Shown here: one piece after another, positions 60,261 through 64,000 of the stretch
Position numbering within the stretch: position 1 is the stretch's first letter
Layout of the letters: each line of letters opens with the position of its first letter
DNA from: Gaertneriomyces semiglobifer
Taxonomy: Eukaryota > Chytridiomycota > Chytridiomycetes > Spizellomycetales > Spizellomycetaceae
Direction: 5' to 3'
NCBI GenBank assembly: GCA_025558075.1
Contig: JAHLKF010000037.1
Span: forward strand, 1 to 64,000
Length of the DNA: 64,000 bases
Translations under genes and position numbers: made by a program
The notes under the pieces: generated by a model
What the model saw: only the letters and a program-made list of their open reading frames with translations
The model's database searches: none
What the model was told of the DNA's origin: nothing

Positions 60261-61381
60261 ATGCAGGATCCGCAGGAGCAGGCAAGGATTGTTGCAAATA
60301 AGTACGGTAAACGTTTCACTTTTGGTTAGCATATGCGGCATACTCTCGAATCAATCCTGACAAGTTCCCACATGACTATAGCTATCTGAGGTGGCTTGCC
60401 GCAAGGACGCTGCAAGAACCGAATGTATCTACAGCGGTGAATGCCGATCGCTTGGGCTCGCTACAATTGGCACATGGCGAGCGACAATTGCTCCAGAAGC
60501 TGCAAGGCGCCCTTGCAACTATCGAGCCCTATGAAGATGTGGAGCTGCAAGACCGTGCCCGCGAACAGATACCTGTTGATAAGCTGCATGAGGAGGCTGC
60601 ACTGGCTGCTGAGACGGGGGAGGTCGACTTTCAAGATTGTCTCGTGATAGCGTTGATGCGTTGGTTTAGAAATGATTACTTCTCGTGGATGAACGAACCA
60701 TCATGCATTCGATGCCGCAACAGCACTATAAATAAAGGGCAAAGACCTCCCGAAGCTGAAGACTTGAAGTACGGCTGCAGTCGCGTAGAAGTGTATCATT
60801 GTGCATCATGCGATTGTGAGACCTTGTTCCCGAGATATAATGATCCCGTGAAGCTGATGGAGACGCGAACTGGCCGCTGCGGGGAGTGGGCAAACCTCTT
60901 TTGTTTGTTTTGTAAAAGCATGGGATTCGATACTCGCTACGTCCTTGATTTGACCGACCATGTATGGACAGAGGTGTACAGCGATGCAGCAAAAAGATGG
61001 ATTCACTGTGACTCGTGCGAGACCGCTTTCGACCGGCCGCTGCTGTACGAGGCCGGATGGGGCAAGAAGCTGAACTACGTGTTCGCGTTCAATGCAGTAG
61101 ACGTGGTAGATGTGACGCGGAGGTACTCACGCAAGATGGAAGATGTGCTGACCAGGCGTACCTTGATTAGTGAAGAACGGTTAAAGGAGCACGTGGCCTC
61201 GCTGAAGGAAAGGCAGAGAGCGTCGTTGTCGCCTGAAGTTATTGTGGAACTGGAACAGAGAGACCGGGAGGAGGAGCATGAACTCGCCAATCCTGCCCCG
61301 CGTCATCCTGACACGGGTGAGCTGGTAGGAAGGACATCAGGCGACGTACAATGGAGGGCTGCAAGAGGAGAACTAGGGTGA
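60261..61381 (+). CDS. PNG1: peptide:N-glycanase
   Basis: Two exons (60261-60306, 60330-61381) give 365 residues; yeast Png1 has 363. It removes N-glycans from misfolded glycoproteins during ER-associated degradation, in the cytosol and nucleus. Zinc ligands CIRC (residues 141-144) and CASC (173-176) are present, and so is the transglutaminase-fold triad: Cys199 in GRCGEWANLF, His226 in DHVWTEVYS and Asp243 in HCDSCE. Start ATG MQDPQEQAR chosen because the exon joins in phase to YAYSRINPD. The intron is very short, 23 bp by my boundaries (GTAAACG...TTAG), which is odd and may mean one boundary is off. The PUB domain of animal NGLY1 is absent, as in yeast. Confidence 0.95.
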
Positions 61382-62475
61382 GGAAGCATCACCTAAGCAG
61401 GTGGCCTGTCAGGCGCTCACCGGCGATGACTTGCCAACAAATGCAGTGACTTCCTACGGCGTATCAATAGTGCGTATGAGGCTGGAGCTACCATGTATTT
61501 AAAAAGCAAACAAGCAGACTGGAGCCTTTAATGATTGCCAATGACAATCATTGAAGAAAGCCAACTAACAGTTCTCATTAGCTATTTCAAGGTGGTTGAT
61601 CAGAGGAGAGAGCAGCCTGCGTGTCGCAAACCGACTCTTCCAGATTCAGCCGATTTCGTTAAGCCGACTCGCCGTTTTTGACGGCGAATGCAGTGACTTG
61701 CGAGATTTCTTCAGCATGGAAGCGGTGCCGTCCATTACTTCTCAGGACCGTGCTACATGAAAGTTGGGGTCGGCGAATGAAACAGGGTGTCCTGCTAAAC
61801 AACGCCGATCCAGCTCAAATCATGGTGGTTGGACCCTACCAGCAGAACTTCCTCGATCAGCCATTTGTATTGTGATGTGCGGGATGATCCCAAAGTATCA
61901 GAACCACATTGATTTCGTGGTTGACCATGACACATATCCCAGGTACTTATGTTCCGCAAGTCATAGAAACAGCATCTCCTTATCAGAGTAAAGGAATGCA
62001 TAGAGGGACTGCGGTTCTAGGCAATGCGATGATCATTCAGCAAGAATGCAGTTCAATTCAACGTCCGCAAGCTGATTCAGAAGTGTATTCGCTTAATGCT
62101 CGTTTCGACAACAGTGTGGCGATCGAGAACGTTGTCTAGATGTACATTCAAGATCAAGAAGAAAGAGCGAGAGAAGCAGCCGAAATCACCGAGTGGAGTG
62201 ACGCTCGGGGATTTTCCAGGGCAACGGCCAATTCCAACAAGTCTATGCAGCCAACTGACATTATCACTTGAACAGCTAACCAGACCCGAGTTTGTTGCCC
62301 CCAACATCAGAAAAGTTAGGAGTACTGGTTTAGCGCTGGTTAGACAGCCGTATGGGTGTTATACAGATTGCGTTATTTTACAGACAGTACACCGGACGCC
62401 GACCAGATTAAAATGTGGACAACATCCAGCAAAAACTTGAGTTTCACCGCGGAACTACTGTAACACTTCAACAGA
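61382..62475. other. intergenic region
   Basis: About 1.1 kb without a supported gene. One hairpin-forming inverted repeat (AATGATTG and CAATCATT) lies at 61530-61552. The word AATGCAGTGACTT occurs at both about 61440 and 61687. Confidence 0.4.
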
Positions 62476-62547
62476 TCCCAGATAGTATAGTGGCTAGTAT
62501 CTCCCCCTGTCACGGGGAAGACCTGGGTTCGATTCCCAGTCTGGGAG
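62476..62547 (+). tRNA. tRNA-Asp(GTC)
   Basis: Acceptor stem TCCCAGA pairs with TCTGGGA, discriminator G. D-arm TAGTATAGTGGCTAGTATCT, anticodon stem CCCCC/GGGG with loop containing GTC, and T-arm CTGGGTTCGATTCCCAG are canonical. A TTTT terminator follows within five bases. Confidence 0.97.
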
Positions 62548-62736
62548 CTTTTCTTTTCCTTTCCACACCCTTGGGTGCCTGTGCCGCACATCACGCAACT
62601 GTGCCACGCCACGGTCTGGATGCTTTACTTTCTTTTGTAGGTGCAGCTTCATATTCGACGCAAACGTAGTCAGTCTAAACAACAGCACCTATCCCACGTA
62701 CTTTTCGTAGGAGGGTCACCTTTTTATCCATCAACA

Positions 62737-63279
62737 ATGGCTCCCGCTCAGAAGAAGACCAAGAAGTCCATTGGTATGTATTTTATGTGGAAGTATGCCA
62801 TTGACTGTAATCAATCTTTACTCACAAGTGACCGTCTTTCAGAGTCGATTAACTCTCGGCTCGCTCTTGTTATGAAGAGTGGAAAGTACACTCTCGGTTA
62901 CAAGTCCACCCTCAAGACTCTCCGTCAGGGCAAGAGCAAGCTCATCATTGTTGCCGGTAACTGCCCGCCTCTCCGCAAGTCCGAGCTCGAGTACTACGCC
63001 ATGTTGTCCAAGACTGGTGTGCACCACTACAGCGGAAGTACGTGCTTTTGACATTTTTTTTGTCGTGTTTTCTGCAACTCATTAGAGACGGGTGCTTCTG
63101 ATCCGGCCCCGTTGAATATGAGCAAATGGATCGGGTTCCTTTGACTGACAATGTATCCTTTACCTCTTGCAGACAACATCGACCTGGGTACCGCTTGCAG
63201 GAAGTACTTCCGTGTCGGTGTCCTCTCGATCATTGACGCTGGTGACTCTGACATCATTGCCAAACCCGAGTCCTCTTAA
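62737..63279 (+). CDS. RPL30: 60S ribosomal protein eL30
   Basis: Three exons (62737-62773, 62843-63037, 63173-63279) give 112 residues, the usual size. The sequence matches eL30 throughout: [58 protein letters not shown] and [20 protein letters not shown]. The protein sits at the 60S interface near the 40S contact, and in yeast it binds its own transcript; no such kink-turn was checked here. Strong C-ending codon bias marks high expression. The first exon codes for only [12 protein letters not shown], typical of ribosomal protein genes. Confidence 0.98.
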
Positions 63280-63729
63280 ACTCGCTTTGTCTTGAGTCGT
63301 GAGTAGCTTGAGAGTTGGGGCGTGTACGTGCGGAATAGATGTACTGTTGTTGGCGCTACGAGTGCCCAAAAAAAAAAAATTCTCCTATTTGTCTCGTGTC
63401 CCAGCCTTCTGAAGAGCGATTATCTTGTCAAGCAGTGTCAGGGAAGATTCGCATTTTTTGCAGTGACGAGTAAAGAAAACCGCATCTGGTATTCAAATGA
63501 AAGGTCATGCACATATTGCTTCGCGTACAAAGTCTCAATGATGATAATGCATGCGCCAACGAATAGCCTGTTAAATATGACGACGGTCTGATAGTATCTA
63601 GCATGAATTGCCTCTTCTCAGGTCAAATGGTATACCCTTAGTCATTCACAACAATTACGTCCATTGCTCCCATGAGCAGTTATTATCCTAGACGATTCTC
63701 CTGGGCAGTATCTCAGTTCTTGCCCGAAT
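63280..63729. other. convergent intergenic region
   Basis: Between the 3' ends of RPL30 and the partial gene at the right edge. A poly-A run lies at about 63369-63379. No gene seen. Confidence 0.4.
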
Positions 63730-64000
63730 TTATTCAGTCTTCAATGTGCCGACGTCTCCCTGGATGTACCTCGCGCCATGCTCCCGGTCATAGATGGGCT
63801 GACCAGCAGAGTTTTCCGTAGTTACGGCCTGTCCACTGATGCTTTCGGAGCCACCTGGGTTGGATGCCGAGATACCTTCAGGATTGGAGATTTCGGAAAG
63901 AGCTGAAGACGATGTACGGACATCAGTGTCCGAGGATAGCGGTTGAGAACCGGTGGTATCGAGGTCTTGGGTATCGTGAAAACGACCTCTCTTAGAGGGT
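63730..64000 (-). CDS. C-terminal end of a Ser/Thr-rich protein, cut by the window edge
   Basis: An open frame of about 90 codons runs in from the right edge and stops at 63730. It begins SKRGRFHDTQDLDTTGSQ, is rich in Ser, Thr and Gly (SSSALSEISNPEGISASN), and ends in REHGARYIQGDVGTLKTE. It looks like a disordered tail with a short conserved-looking end. The family is not recognised. It has no start codon inside the window. Confidence 0.6.
   Translation of the reverse strand, partial: PSKRGRFHDTQDLDTTGSQPLSSDTDVRTSSSALSEISNPEGISASNPGGSESISGQAVTTENSAGQPIYDREHGARYIQGDVGTLKTE

Overview
This window is nuclear DNA of an early-diverging fungus, most likely a zoosporic (chytrid-type) fungus. The genes carry many short GT-AG introns, mostly 50-130 bp. 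The gene set is fungal: a group X hybrid histidine kinase, a GPR1/FUN34/YaaH transporter, CHO1-type phosphatidylserine synthase and mitochondrial dihydroxy-acid dehydratase. One gene encodes a HEM/NAP1 subunit of the SCAR/WAVE complex, which Dikarya lack but crawling chytrids are known to keep. The lineage is an inference; no rRNA or marker gene is present to fix it.

Layout. 0.4-9.0 kb (-): an 11-exon hybrid histidine kinase. 9.1-11.6 kb: almost empty. 11.6-18.9 kb: a coiled-coil protein (+), a TPMT-like methyltransferase (-) and a 16-exon RRM/coiled-coil protein (+). 19.4-24.0 kb: a secreted subtilase (+) and a protein kinase (+). 24.2-28.1 kb: an unusual island, described below. 28.9-30.8 kb (-): proline dehydrogenase with an EF-hand pair. 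32.2-34.9 kb (-): phosphatidylserine synthase and mitochondrial malate dehydrogenase. 35.4-40.6 kb (+): a four-span membrane protein and NAP1/HEM. 41.0-45.9 kb: a Bet1-type SNARE (-), a WW protein (+), an acetate-transporter-family protein (-) and a TMX-type thioredoxin protein (+). 46.1-59.1 kb (-): dihydroxy-acid dehydratase, an ATRIP-like coiled-coil/helical protein, an ARM-repeat protein and a Hos4-like ankyrin protein. 59.4-64.0 kb: a small two-exon gene (-), tRNA-Lys(CTT), peptide:N-glycanase (+), tRNA-Asp(GTC), ribosomal protein eL30 (+) and the 3' end of one more gene (-).

The 24.2-28.1 kb island stands out. It holds a gene resembling an expanded uncharacterised fungal accessory family, with a probable GC-AG intron containing two 109-bp direct repeats and then a frameshift. 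Next come overlapping, apparently intron-less reading frames. One carries phage/giant-virus tail-fibre-like motifs and is broken by a frameshift. A cluster of palindromes follows. I read it as a decayed insertion, possibly a remnant of a large DNA virus that infected the fungal lineage.

Most other genes are single-copy housekeeping functions (amino acid and lipid metabolism, ER quality control, secretion, actin, chromatin) and show no operon-like logic. Exon boundaries were read by eye from splice consensus and reading-frame phase. For most genes they close exactly in frame; those that do not are flagged.
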